A stretch of DNA of 64,000 nucleotides, taken from Hoplostethus atlanticus (Eukaryota > Chordata > Actinopteri > Trachichthyiformes > Trachichthyidae). Positions within the stretch are counted from its first letter, which is position 1. Each line of letters starts with the position of its first letter. Made by a program: the position numbers and the translations under genes. A model generated the notes under the pieces. The model worked only from the letters and a program-made list of their open reading frames with translations. It had not been told where the DNA came from and made no database searches. Location of the stretch: NCBI GenBank assembly GCA_034670405.1, contig JAXDDX010000005.1:772501-836500 (forward strand), read 5' to 3'. Shown here piece after piece: positions 37,552 through 50,908 of the stretch.

Positions 37552-39714
37552 CACAGAAACAAATGTGCGTACAAACAAATATCTCACAAGCATACAGCCG
37601 GAGGGGGACTTGGGTGTAATCCAGGGGGTTTGGTCCTTGTGTGGGTGGCAGAGCAGGAAGAGGATCTGGCTACCATGAAGGGACAGGGTCACAATTATGT
37701 GTGTCTGTATTTGAGCTTATGCTTCTGCTTTCACCCGCTAGTCCAGCAGCATGCACGCACACCGGCACACGCACTAACTTGCGCGTGCATATCTCACGCA
37801 TAGACTGTCTATTACAAACAAAAACCAATACACGAGCACATCCTCCTCCACAGCTAGCATAAAAGACACCCAGTGTTTCTTGACTTCCTCCCTGACGAAG
37901 TGGGGGGTAGGGAAGGGGATGGATGGAAATCTTCCTGAAGTGAAATACATCTCTGGCAAATGCTCGGGTAGGATTAGATGGGATCGGGCCGCTGATTTAC
38001 CGCGTCGGTTTCTCCCTGGCAGCCGTTATCTGACCACTGCCTGGCTGATTTATACCCCGGGACTCACTGTTATCAATTAGGAGAAACCGAAAGGAGTCAT
38101 TACCTAACTAACAACAGCCCCTGAGGACTGTCTGGGATGGTAGGAGTAATAGAAGTAATATACTGTCACTCACCACAGCAATATACTGTTCACTGACCAC
38201 AAGACCACTATAGGACACTGGAGGAAAGTGGCTACGCAGCAGGGGACACTGAGGGCCAACATGACTACAGCACAGGGAGCCATGCGTCATCCGAGGCTGT
38301 GACAAATAACCAATAGTGCTGATGAGTTGCATATGAAGTGAATGACAGTTGCAACCCATCAGCAAATGACGGTGCGGTGCACCGCCTCGTAGATACACGC
38401 TCCTTATTACTCAACTTTAAAAGTGATTTTTTTGGGACAGGGTGACATGTAACACAGGCTATAAGCACATACACACACTGACAGCCACCAGGGCGCCTCT
38501 AAAGGTGAGCTTGCATGTGTACTGAAAAGTGTGTATTTTCTCCAGTTGCCTCCCCTGGCTTTTAGGAGAAAGCCTGTTGCTCTTAAAAGGAAGGAAGAAA
38601 CAAATAAAGCCATGAAGCTGAAAGTAATGGTTCATGTTTGTCTAGATATCCCACACCTTTCCTCTCCTCTCTCCGGCTTACTACGACATACATCTTCGTC
38701 TCCACTCGGCAACCGTGTGTATGAACAAATACTACCTTGCTGTACAGGTTGGTTTTTCCCCCGCCTTCCTCCTCGTGACATAATTATTTTATTAATGCTG
38801 TGAAAACAATGTAAGTCGGGTTAGTTGCCAAATCACAGCGGGGTGTATTTCCAAATATAAATCTCTTTACGTTCGGCTTTGCTCAGCTCTGCTTCGCCTC
38901 GACTATTGAAACATATTAATATGATGAATGGAGGAAAGTAGCTTTTTTTTCAGCAGAGTAAACAAACTGACACGGTCGTAATTCAAATATCGACCAGGGA
39001 AACAAAACAACACACGTAAATAATTAATGGATAAGCTTTCACTTTGTTCCGTAGACAGAAGTTTTCCTTTACGAGTGTGTAGGAGTAAATCACCGTGATA
39101 GAGCCGGGGGGTCCACAGAGGCTGGTGAGAACTGTGTGTGTGTGTGTGTGTTGTTGTTGTATGTATATGACAAAATGTCTGTCGCTGTGTGTGTGCGTGT
39201 GTTTGCGTGTTCCTGGGAGATCAGGGGCGCTCCATGGGCAGTCTGGCGGAGAGCTGAGAGATTAGGGAGGGTCTTGTTTCATGGACCTTAGGACATCTGT
39301 TCTCTCTCTCTCGCCCTGCCTCCCTCCTTCCTTTCATTGAACTACAAATGCCCCCCTACCTCGGGGAGCGGTGAGCGGCGGACGGAGGGAGGAATGCGGT
39401 GCTTCCACTTGCTTTTCATTAACACAGGATCTGGTAACACACCTCACTGTCAACCTAATCCCCTCTCTCTCCATCTTGTCCCCTGGCAGACAGGGGCTGC
39501 CATGACCAGGTACAAACCCCCAGATGTTGCCTGGATGAGGGGAGGGGGGGGGTCGGGGAGGGGTGTGACGGGTCCTCACTCCGCTGCAGCTATGGATGGA
39601 CGCTGACGGAGAAGACAGGGTGGGGAGGGGTGGTGGTGGGATGGATGTCATGAAAATCCATAGAAGAGATTCCTGTTCCTGCTCAACCTAAGAGAGGTCT
39701 GTCTCGGCCTCCTG

Positions 39715-40085
39715 TTTTTACCCTTTCGCCCCCATCTTGTCAACCTGTCCTTTGTTTCTCTCTCTGCATCTTTGTCTCTAGACTCATCTCTCTTTCCATC
39801 GCTCTGTCTGCTCTCCTGTTCTCCTTTCACTCCATTACCTTATGTTCTCTCTTCTACTGCATCTCCTATTCACTCCATCTGTCTTTTTCCATCTTTGTCT
39901 CCTGTTGCCTCTCCTCGTTTCATAACTGCTGTTTCACCCCTCCTAGCTTCTCTTCCCTCCTGCCCCTCTCCCTCTCTTTCCCTTATTTTTTCCCCTTTCT
40001 CCCTCTCACCCCCCTCCCCTCTTTCCTTCTTTCACAACTCTCTGCTTCATTTCCCTTCCCTCCCTCCCTCTGCTGTCTCTCCAAG
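39715..40085. repeat. pyrimidine-rich strand (about 370 nt)
   Basis: The plus strand is dominated by C and T (CTCT, TTCC, CCCT words) with few purines, so the vps13b transcript is purine-rich there. It is not a simple repeat. Lack of stops gives a 110-codon Ser/Pro/Leu frame that is not a gene. Confidence 0.7.
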
Positions 40086-41531
40086 CCCAATAGCATCAAC
40101 CTGAGGTCTGCCATGGTCCATTAATCTCCGTCTGCCACTGAGGACCAGAAGAGAAACAACAGCAGCAGCAGCAGTAGTAGTAGTACACTCTCCTGTATCA
40201 CATCTCTCATGTACAGCCTCTCCCAGGGGGGTCATTCCCGCTGACTTATTATGGCAGCTCAAACGCTCAACCTTACAGAACATGAATCCCAACCTTTATC
40301 ATCATAAAATTCCAAGGTATCCGTTTTCTGAGGTATGGAGCAGTGCTGCAGAGGCCAGGGTGGTGAGTGATGGAGGCAGTGCATCTAAGGCTAGAAGTCA
40401 GTAGATACATCTATTGTCACCGGCGATCCGGCTGCGTAATTGGAGACAATTTGTCTCCTTTTGATGGCAACAAATCTGGAAACACTATTTGGAGAATCCT
40501 GCAGGGAACGCAGCCTCGTGTGTGTGTGTTGTAACAAAGATCTGTAAGAGTGTGAAAATTACCCACAGCCAACAAAAACTAACAGCTATTGTGAGATAAA
40601 CATGTTATTCAGCAGGAATTCAGAGTCCAACATTTGCTTTGAGAATACCTTTTTCTACACCATACTCCAAGAGGCATGTCAACACAGTGTATCTTTACCA
40701 TTGAAAAGTGGCCTAAGAGCGTTTGAATGAAACTTTTGTTACAGTATACTGTCGTTGCACATGATGACAGCATTGTTTCATAGCAGTTATTACAGTGTCT
40801 CATTCAAAGCAGACATTCATGAAGTTGTGTTCTCCTGTCCTAACAATGACCAGTGTCTCACAGAGCTCCGGGGCCAGACTGTGGACGAACGATCCAATAG
40901 ATAAACAGCAACGCTCCCGATCCCAACATTATTATTTGTGTCCAGTCAAATTGTAGTGTTCCGAGTACAGCGATGGCTCTGTTTCAAGATGCTGGTAATT
41001 GTGGGAAAAACAATATCCATGAAGAGAAAGTTCACTGCACACTAATCTCTGTTTGTTGTGTTTACTGTAAACAATAGGAAGAACTCTCGGTGACAAATCT
41101 CTTTTGAAAAGGCTCACGATGTGCAAAGGAAGTGGCTAAAAATAGAAAATAGTCATCTCAAAGTGATTGGAGCGGTGGGGGGGGGTTAACTTTCATATTA
41201 GCACAATTGTCTCTAAACTCTATTTGTTTTTTTCCACTGCATTGCATACCCGGTTTTCAACTGTGTTTATCGACGTCAACACATCAAACGTGGATGAAAG
41301 CTGAAAAGCTGGTGAAAATCAGCGCAGGGCAGCAGCGTCGAGCATTGTCTCACCGTGCAGTTATGTAGATTCGAGTAAACAAAGTGCAAATTGTTTGAGG
41401 TTTTAATTAACATTTTCGCCAATCATTTTATCTGAAGTAACCCTATATAAGAACATCTGTAAAACAGATGCAGGCGCTTAGGGAGCCCGGTTCCAGCTCT
41501 GTCCTAGTCCCTCTGCAACCCCAGGCATCGG

Positions 41532-41728
41532 GGGGGCTCCGTGGCTCAGCGGCACTGAGGTGCAAACCACCTAACTCACAGAACTGCAGGTTCAACTCTG
41601 CCTCGTGACCTAGTGCGTGTTGCATGCTATCTCCTCATTCTCTCCCATCCTTCGGTTTCCCTGAGCTAGTCCAATTCAGCACGGATGCCAAAAAATCTTA
41701 AAAATGAAAAATACACAAACAAAAAACC
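41532..41728 (+). mobile_element. tRNA-derived SINE copy (family B)
   Basis: A tRNA-like head is visible: A-box-like TGGCTCAGCGGCACTGAGG at about 41542 and B-box-like GCAGGTTCAACTCTGCC at about 41587. A pyrimidine-rich body (ATCTCCTCATTCTCTCCCAT) and a tail with GATGCCAAAAAATCTTAAAA follow. Fish genomes contain many elements of this build. It differs from family A in body and tail. Confidence 0.65.
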
Positions 41729-43784
41729 CCGATCATCTGTTACACTACGTAGGCTCACACCCAATGGCACAGAGAAATTGGAAGCCTTTTTAATTTACAT
41801 TAGCATTAGCGGTTCTGATTGTGATCATGGAAACATTGTGATGCCTCCTGGATAATAGTCAGTGTTGATGAAGGGCCGAGTTTGGTCCTAATGTGAAAAC
41901 AAACATCTCCCTCTCTCTCACACACACATATCTTTCTCTCCGTTGCCCTCGTACACACATGCCCATGCAAAAACACACGCACATCCTAAGCAGGGCTTTA
42001 GTTCCAACACTAACACAAACATCTCACTTTACAGTTTACTGACAGCTCTCCTTGTTTTTGGCAGATGAAGACCGTGCTCACATGTGTACAGAGCAGCAAT
42101 ACTGGAAATGATATTAGAAGCGATATTTGTGTTTTTCCCCCGAATTTCTCCGAGCATCAGCGTATGACACCTCGATAAATCCTCTGGAAAGACGGTGACT
42201 TCATATATTCATCAATAACTGAGAGCGAGGTGGGAGGGCTGACTGAGTAATAAAAAGAAAGAGAACAAGAGAGAAAGACAGAGGAGGAGTATTAGTACTT
42301 GTAATAGATTATTACCTCTATAACTCTGTCAGCCCAAAAAACAATCATTGGTATTTTTGAAATATTGACCAATGATATTTGGAAACAATTCTTTTGTATA
42401 AAACTCCTGAGATATTTCATGATTTGGAATAAAACTCTTCATATAGACCTCAACGTCTCCGTATGCTTTACGACCACAGAACTGGAATGGATTTCTTCTT
42501 ATTCTGTTTATACGATCCACTGAACATCTGTTCGGCAAAACACATTCCTAAGCCAACATGTTGTAACGTTACATCCTCATTCCTAATAAATTTTAATCTG
42601 AATGAATAACAACAGGAATTCCAAACTTCAGTGGGTATAGTTCCATATGTCCACATCAATATCTGTTTGGTTACACAATTACATGAAGCACGGACCGATC
42701 TGTTTTCCACTACACATCGGAGCGCTGGGTAACTGTACTCCATTTTCAACAGCGCTGGGTTCATTCCTGTTGGGTCATGTGGTGAGCGTGGGTACGGGGG
42801 GAAGGACTGCAAAGAAAATCCACTTTAGGAAGACATTTGGTCCAATATTGAGTCTTAAAATCTTGTTTAAAAAAAATCTGCACAAGGAGTGAGATAGTTT
42901 CACTTGTTTCCAATGAAATTACACCTGTTTAGAAAATGTTCTTGAAACAAGTGACAATATCTGGAATAAGGCAGACATTCACGTATAAATTTCATCTAAT
43001 CTAATCTAAGAATCAGGAGGATCACTTCACTGCTATCAAGATGATCAAGAAAGTTAAGTGAAAGTGAAATTCTTTCACTCCAGTAGCAGATATTTTATTT
43101 ATTGTAAGAAAAATACGAAACTCAATGCAAGAATATATGACTTGTTAAGATGGATCATTTCTGTGGTGCCATGACACGACACATCGCTTCCTGGGCTCAG
43201 ATAGAAGTCTTTGTAGTGGGTCTGACTGCAAAGACTAGTTTCATTCAGACTAAAGCCTCGGAGGCCACGTGACCAGCGTTAAGCCACAGCTCTATACAGC
43301 GTGGGGCATCCAGTTTCCTGCTGGGCTTCAGAAAACAAACTAGGGCTTGCCAAGTCACAACATGCGACTAAAGTGACTGCTCAGGTAACACCACAAAGAG
43401 ATCCGTTTTAAGTGGATGCTTTTTGTTAGCTAAGACAACAACAAGTATGGGTTTTGTGTTTCGGGTTTAAACTTGAAGGTGAACACCGGATATCTGAGGC
43501 TTTAAAGGACTATGATGGTTTAGAGGGGATAAAGAAGTGCTTTACAATGGCTATGATCTGTAACAAATGACATGATCTATGGCAGTACTGTAAATGTATA
43601 AATCAAAAAAAAAGAGAAAAAAGAACTTCTTCTAAATCATGATGAAATAATATATCTATAGACATATATCTATAACAGTCTTTTCAGAAATGTAACCAGG
43701 AAAACAGCAAACCAGATGGGCATGGCAGGAAAACAGCACACTCTGGACTGATTGTGAAAAGAATTGTAACTGTGTGTTACTGAC

Positions 43785-44180
43785 CTTCTATTCTGGGCCC
43801 GGGCTTCATGTTCAGACTTCCCGTCATGGCCGACACCGATGCAGTCACGCTGGGCCTCATTGGATGGGCTTCCGTCTCCATGACTACCACCATCTGGGCG
43901 GTGCGGAGGGACACCCTGTGGAATGACAAGGCCAGGGCTCTGACGCTGCTGGCCTTACCCAGGGCAGAGGCCTGATGGTGGGGGTCAGCGTGAGGAGGGG
44001 GGGTCCTGGGCGGCATCTTGGCGGGGGAGGAGTGAGGGGTGGAGGAGGTGGAGGCGGGTTTACTGGAGGCATCCCACATGTGGTTTGGCAGGACTTTCCT
44101 CAGGTAGGCCTTGGCCTGCTCCAGCTTGGCCAGTGTAGGGCTGATCTTGAGGGGGCGTGATAGCTCTACATTCAGCTCAG
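43785..44180 (-). CDS. vps13b: vps13b internal exon 4 of 12
   Basis: This 396-nt exon starts with CT, which with the preceding G makes an Ala codon, and reads ELNVELSRPLKISPTLAKLE, continuing QAKAYLRKVLPNHMW. It ends RIE plus one base. The acceptor is TTTCCTCCACAG and the donor is GAAG followed by GTCAGT. The first 38 residues are strongly conserved with other VPS13B proteins. Residues 40-75 are a Ser/Pro/His-rich loop (STPHSSPAKMPPRTPPPH). The last part, SVRALALSFHRVSLRTAQMV to the end, is a beta-sheet segment with moderate similarity to mammals. The loop makes this exon GC-rich and leaves an open frame on the opposite strand, which I do not regard as a gene. Confidence 0.95.
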
Positions 44181-45414
44181 CTGTGGAGGAAAGAAGGGAG
44201 GAAGAAAGGGAATGAGGGAGAGGGAAAGAGGAGGGGGAGAGAAAGAGTAAAAGAGAAAGACAGAATTAAAGAACATTACTGTACAGTGTTCACAATAGTG
44301 TTGACGGGAAAGCTTTAGAAATACAACTCCCCCAGTGCATACTGCCCTCGTATTTCCACTATTATACTATTACCAATAATATTAAATCAACATGCAGCGT
44401 TGACTTATCATCATTCATCACTGATAATGGGTAATAAAGGTTGCTAGCGAGGCAAGGTATTTCAATCCAGTAGGGTTAGCTTGTCAGTATGAATAAGGAG
44501 AGGAAGCTCCCAGCCAATGGCTCAGCCAGGGTAAAACCAGTGGGCTTCCTGAGAAGGGATCCACTGACAAAAGTGATGCTACAAATATGCTAAATTAACT
44601 TGAAGTATTGAGCGATGTAAACTGATGAGTGTCTGAAACAAGACATTTTTGTAATGACCACACAAACCACAACGCATCTCCTTTTTGATTTAGGTATGAA
44701 GCCATAAAGAAAGAAAAACACTGCCTGGATATTTATTAACGTGAACCGGTGTTATTTCTTACAGCCTACGTCTCCCTAAAAGACGGGAGTATCTCTTGAC
44801 TTACATTTATGAAGTGCAGAGTGAAGGGGAAAGAAGAACAGGAAGGAGAGAGTGATGCTTTTGTGCAGGTGATAAAAACATGACTTTATAGTGTGGGAAA
44901 ACCACTGTTACTCCACTATGGGGTAATACAGCGTAAAGCAGAAACATACACGCTCAACTCTTCCTGGCTTCCTCTGGGGCTTTGTGTGCATGTGTGTTGC
45001 AAGTCCCACATATCTTTGTATTACGCACTATTTAGGCCAAACTATTGAGCCTAAAGAGTATTTAGCCTTGATCAGAGCGACACCAGGGGCTCTCAAACTG
45101 GGACGCAAATTGAATAATGAATAAAGTAAATGAATAGACTAAATCACTCTTGGCTCTTCCACTTGGGGCTCTTCCTCTTTAAAATCTACTCTTGTCATTT
45201 GGAGACCCACCATAAACAGGACACGACCCATTTTGGGTTTTTCAGAAAACACAGTGTTCCACTCAGCAAGTAGATCTTTCGCTATCTAACCCACAAGATG
45301 TTGCTTGGTACCACGTCTCACAGATCACACTGAACTTTTCCCTTTCCATCAAATCACTCAGCATTGCATGCAAAGACCTGTTAAAGCACAGCTGGGTCTG
45401 CTCTCATCAGTCTC

Positions 45415-45415
45415 A

Positions 45416-45506
<91 letters not shown>
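45415..45506. repeat. (AC)n microsatellite, about 45 units
   Basis: An uninterrupted AC repeat of about 90 bp, the longest in the window. Both strands are open across it, which explains the long Thr-His and Val-Cys frames there. Confidence 0.98.
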
Positions 45507-45507
<1 letters not shown>

Positions 45508-45921
45508 ATTTCTGGCTGTCTCACTGTAACATCCTAACGTGACACTGCGGAATAGCAGAAGAGAATCTTTTCTCCATGCCAACCATATAAATCCCAGAGT
45601 CTTCATCTCTCTCCCTTTCTATCTCCCTCTTTCTCTGTTGTGCTCCAGCCTTCAAACACTTGACTGGAATTTACAGAGACACATGAATTAACTCAATGCC
45701 GTTTTACACCACTTCCATTATCCCATTTTTCCACTTGGTCATGATGATGGGAGCGGGAAGAGGCTGAAAACAAGTGCAGCTGTTTTTCATGGTCTCATCA
45801 AGGCACCAGTGTTTAGAGGCTTTTTGAGGGTTTTAGGCCTCCCGTCTGTCTCCTTCCCAGGTAGGAGCACTGGATGACATGAGGGGGAGCGCTGCCAAGA
45901 GCCAGGCAGGCGCAGGCGCAG

Positions 45922-45953
<32 letters not shown>
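45922..45953. repeat. (CA)n microsatellite
   Basis: About 16 CA units, preceded by GGCGCAGGCGCAGG. Confidence 0.95.
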
Positions 45954-45957
<4 letters not shown>

Positions 45958-46699
45958 AGACACACACACTGCCTGCCCTCAGGATGCTTTCTCATTTAAT
46001 CCAGTGGAAGTGAGGCGCGTGGTCAGATGGAAGGATGGATGGAGGGGGGATTGGAGGAAAGATGGATGGAATTTGCTGTGCAATGTAGCTTATCATTTCC
46101 AGTTGACTTATCACCAGGAAACTTTCCAGCAGTGGAATAAATAGCCCATGTGCAGCTGTTCATCCAGGTTCCTCTCTGCTTCCCACCCCTTCCCCTATTC
46201 TTACACCCTTTCTCTCTCTCCCTCCGTTTCATCTATCTTTCTGCTTGTCTCCTCTTCCTCCTCCCCTCTCTATCTTTTACTGATTTTACTCTTCCTCCCC
46301 TCTCCCCAATCTCCATTTCTCCCTCCCTCCCTCTCTAATCACATAAAGCTGTTTCTGATCACCTAGTCAGGGCCAGGGCCGGGGCCGGGGCCTAGGCCTT
46401 GCCTGGCTCTCACTACAAGGAGACCTGGTGCTGATTATGGGCTGTCCTCCCTCCTTGCATTTCTGCCTCCCCCCGGCCTGTCTGCAGGGGGTTTATTACC
46501 TGCTTAACCTGTCAGAAGCCCACCTGGCCTGATCGAGCAGTGCTAGGGATACAGCTCAGTGCAACCAGGCGATTTCCATACTTAACCCATATTTAACCTG
46601 CACTTAACCTGGCAGGTCTATCAGGAGGAAATTTCCTGGACTTTCAGACACTGGCTAAATACACATTGAGTACCCACTGATGATATAGTGGTAAAGACA

Positions 46700-46916
46700 T
46701 TTTTTAAGACATTTTATTGATCCTAGGGAAATTCTATTTTAATTTCCCGCCTGCTGGGAGGTCAGAGTCAGGTACAAAATAACAGCACCCCTGGAGCTGG
46801 TAGCGATTCAGTGGCTTGTTCAAGGACACTTCAGCAGGGCGGATGCTGGGTGATCCTGGGTCATCTGGTTGAAGGACGGGTGTCTCTAACCCTAACCACA
46901 AGGCCATCCTGCCGCG
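46700..46916 (-). mobile_element. tRNA-derived SINE copy (family A)
   Basis: Read on the minus strand it begins GGCCTTGTGGTTAGGG (A-box-like), contains CATCCGCCCTGCTGAAGTGT then CTTGAACAAGCCACTGAATC and GCTCCAGGGGTGCTGTTATT, and ends with a tail containing TAGGATCAATAAAATGTC. It is the longest and best-preserved of the four family A copies. It is in the sense orientation of vps13b. Confidence 0.7.
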
Positions 46917-48940
46917 AAAATGTGTTCCCGTGCTGGCCTGGGATCATCCTGCCACCTTCTCATCTTTCTTACTATCTCAATAAAACAAAAATGCTAAGGG
47001 GAGTGGATTCAAATATATACATACATACAATATATATGTATATACACTTATACTTATAATATTTATAGTTTCACATATTTGAACAAACTGAGCACTTGAT
47101 TTATTTAGCACAAAATCTATAAAGGCATCACCTTGACTGGACCAGTGTGATCCCTTCCTGTGAACTAACACATACAGCTGATTGGGTGGTGAATGCACCA
47201 CTTTTGCTTTTATATTTAAGTTAAGGCAATGTCCCCCTGTTTTTCTCACTCATTGTACATTTCCAGTGTAAAGATAAAATATCCGTAAGTATTCGTCTCT
47301 TGCGCAAAACTGTTTCACTGATACAATTTCTGACAAAGTGCAAACAGAGTGCAGTGACGTGAAGCTTACAGCTAATTCATTAGTTCACAAAAAGCACAAG
47401 ACGCCCCCAATGAGATAACCTGTGACATGTTACATATTGGAGTTCAAATGACTGAAACACTTAACACTTCTAATCCGAGCACTCCTTAAGGGATTGACAA
47501 ATCCTTTGAGGGGACATTTTTGTTTTTTTTACCCCGTCTAACGACAGCAGGATAAAGTCGATTTGGATTTGAAGTAGTGTGAACTCTGAAGGAACTTTTC
47601 ACGGAGCCCCCTGAAGAAACAGGGGGCCATTGCAGCCACCCCATGCCCAGCTCGCTCTGCTGCTCTGGGGGCCACATCTGTACAGCTATCCCCTGGCTTC
47701 ATCCAGCAACCGATGGAGCACATCAGCGCTTTTACTGCAGTGGAACAGTGTCAAAAGATGAATCTTTTGCAGAACTCCAATAAAATAACAGCACAGCATT
47801 ATACAGCCACATGTCGAGTACATCCGTGTCGTTTTTCTAAGTTAGGTCCTTTCCCTGAGGCTTGTGTGTGTGTGCGCCTGTTTGTGTGTGCGACATGGCC
47901 TTTACAGTGATGTTCCATGTGGTTTCACTATCCAGGCCAAGGAGACAGAGAGATGAAACTAAAACCTCACAACAGAAAAAAAACACATCAGCTATTTACA
48001 AGCCACGACAGACTTATAAGCTCTACGGGCCGAGCTGCAAATCCTTATTTTGATGGATCGAGATATAACTCAATACTATGATAAAGACTTCTCTCACCCA
48101 TACACACCACCACACCTCTTAAACACTGTAAAAGTCAACTACTAGGATTACCTGGGAAAGTACTATGACTCCTTAGCCACCGACTTATAAACACATTTAA
48201 CATATTACCTTCAAAGGTGGCTTATTAAGCACTAGGTGGGCCAGGATGGGGGGAAAGGTTTTAAAAAGAGGGGGGGGGGGTATCAATTAATGAAAGAAAG
48301 GTGGTGGCACTTCCAACACAAAGCAGGGGAAATCAAAAGAGGGCTTTTTCAGAAGTGGCATTCTCGCACACACACACACACATGTTTTTATTGGGTACAC
48401 CTTGGCTTAAGCTGCAGAATGAACGGCTGTTTTAAACTGGGGACTGGAAAGAGGAGGGCCATGCCAGGAGAGAGCAACCAGCCTGGAGGTTGGGAGCTGG
48501 TGTTGGTGTTCACATACCTTTAAAGAACAGGCCTTAATGTGAACAGGCTGGGCCGATGGCAGACTGGCCCTTCTCAGGTGTCAGCCTCTATTAGCACTGG
48601 GGAAAGTGGGAGATCAAGGTCTGACACACACACACACGCACGCATATACTCATACACACACACACTTCAGCAAAGAGGTGGGGGAGATGAAATATGCTTA
48701 TTACCCAGGTTACTGCGCCTTTTTGGCAAGGTCACACGTGATGCTGTCCTCACTTTGAACCTGCCGGTGTGTGTGTGTGTGTGTGTGTCTGTTAGTGTGT
48801 GTGTGTGCACGCACCACTGACATTGTTTTCATTCCCACCCCACCTTTGATATCTCTAGCCTCATGCTTGACTCCTTGACAGCAGAAAGCCTGTGTCAGAC
48901 ACAGGTGGTAATGTGTCCAATTACACAGGGCCTGTGAAGG

Positions 48941-48941
<1 letters not shown>

Positions 48942-48971
<30 letters not shown>
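48942..48971. repeat. (GT)n microsatellite
   Basis: About 14 GT units. Confidence 0.95.
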
Positions 48972-48976
<5 letters not shown>

Positions 48977-49407
48977 CTGTGTTTCTAGGGGGCAATCATT
49001 TCTTTGGGGGCATCTGTATGAATCCCAGCATCACAGAAAAAAAAGCCTCACACCAAGTAAGGCCAGTGACACATGCCTCAGATGCCATCTGACTCGAATT
49101 AGAGCGGTTCTGGACGGTTCGGAGGGGCACAGGCTTGTATACAGTAACTGACAACATTTCTACGCTCCCATAGCTTGACGGGATCCAGGTATCCCGGCAG
49201 AGTAATGGTTCCAATTTGTTCTAGCTAATCTATCACCTGCTGCTTCTCTATGGAGAGAAGGCTGATCGCTCTCCTCTCCAAGTGGTAGCAGTTACATCTC
49301 TGGACTCGCTCATTGACCCTCTCAGACTGGAACTGAGTCACAGAGACGAGAGAGAGGGAGGGAAGAAGGTATGCGTGTGGCAGTGTGTATGTGCGTGTAT
49401 ATTTTTG

Positions 49408-49640
49408 GTGGTCAAGCCTTGAACTCTCCTGGTACTGAAAAAAAACTTGTATGTAGTGTATGTGTGCATGTATGCTGTTGTAACGCTGTTAGTGTGTATG
49501 AAGTTGTGTAAAAAAAGTGTGTGTGAGCGTGTGTAAGAGAGAGTGTTGGTCAAGCCTTGAACCCTCTTGGTTCTGAAACAAATGCTTCCTTGTATGCATG
49601 TGCATGGGTATGCTGTTTAAATGGTGTGTGTATGTGATGA
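49408..49640. repeat. 138-bp direct tandem duplication
   Basis: GGTCAAGCCTTGAACTCTCC at 49410 is repeated with few changes as GGTCAAGCCTTGAACCCTCT at 49548. Both are followed by TGGT-CTGAAA, a TGTATG/TGTGCATG stretch and GTATGCTGTT. The second copy is shorter. It is intronic and GT-rich. Confidence 0.65.
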
Positions 49641-50339
49641 GCAATTGCCGAGCGAGGGTCAGCACTGAAACCCCATCCAGTTTACAATACACATGTTACA
49701 AGTGTTTCCCACTCGGCATCCTTGGGAGGGCGGCTTTGATTGGTCTCGCAGAGTAAATGCTGCTGAAATTGCGAGCACATTGCTGTAAACACACAGCGAG
49801 ACGTGGCCTCGCGGCGGTCTGCTCTCCGTTTGCGCCTCGCTGAAACAGATCGAATGTGAAGCGTCGTCGAATCAAAGTAGAACCCGCCGGACAAGATACA
49901 CACATCGCATGGCACGCACACACACACACACACACACGCAGTGACAGACAGACTGATATAAAGACCATCTGCAAATAAACCCTCTGTGGTAGCTACAGAA
50001 GACAGACAAATACAACGCGGGATCTTTAAGTACTGGATGCCCTCCCTCTCTTCCAAATCCTCCCTTTTTTCATCCTTCACTGTTCTTCTTTGTTTCTTTC
50101 CCCTTGCATTCTCATGTCTCATTCAAACCATGTCAAATGAAACACAATCAAATTCAACTTTAATTATAGAGGCACCCTGGTGGCTCGTTGGTATTGTTGA
50201 TGCATCACATAAGTAAGTTGATGAGCCACAGTTGTGTTATTAGAGACTGTATACTGTCTAAAAAAGCAGACAAGGACAGGCAGGTAATCCCCACCAGACA
50301 GGACCCATCTAACCAAACAACACACAATTGAGAATTTAT

Positions 50340-50552
50340 GTGTGTGTGTGTGTGCGTGTGTGCTGTGTGTGTGTGCGTGTGTGTGTGCGTGTGTGCGTGT
50401 GACGAAGAGGAACCAGTAGCATGTGTGGTCAATTCTAGATATTTCCAACAGAGTCTGACCTGGGGCAACCTCACACTGAGCCTGGATCCCGTCTGAGTCA
50501 TTTGGGAGTGTGTGTGTGTGTGTGTGTGTGTGAGTGTGTGTGTGTGTGTGTA
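50340..50552. repeat. pair of GT microsatellites
   Basis: Interrupted GT/GC repeat at 50340-50402 and another at 50506-50552, separated by about 100 bp of unique sequence. Confidence 0.9.
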
Positions 50553-50908
50553 TGTGAGTGATTATGATTGAAGTCATCCTACCGAGACATGGATAGCTCT
50601 GCTCTTTGCTAGTTCAAGGGAAACACCTGACTGTAATTGTAAAATGTCTGCACTTCAACTGCACAGTGCAGTCAGATGTACCTACAGTACTAGAGGAATT
50701 ATCTTTGGAGATAATAACATAATTGGTAATAATCACATTTAGTGGAGCAATGAAACATCTGTTTAATATATCAGATGAAGAACATGAAGAATATGCTGAA
50801 CAATATGGAAGATAAGTGAAGCTAAGTGAATATTTTGTATTAAGTTGACCTAGAGATATGATACTGCTACTACTACTAATAATATATAGTATCAGTAGGA
50901 AACTTCTC

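Larger units (their letters stand above)
33572..43784 (-). other. vps13b: vps13b intron between exons 4 and 5
   Basis: This 10213-nt intron is the largest complete one in the window. It carries a diverged minisatellite at its acceptor end, clusters of CA repeats at 36.1-36.4 and 37.0-37.55 kb, GA tracts at 35.68-35.73 kb, a 370-nt pyrimidine-rich plus strand at 39.7-40.1 kb and a tRNA-derived SINE at 41.5 kb. No gene was recognised. Confidence 0.85.

Noticed and set aside
36079-37574. Many overlapping open frames on both strands
   Set aside because: All are translations of CA/GT and GA repeats.
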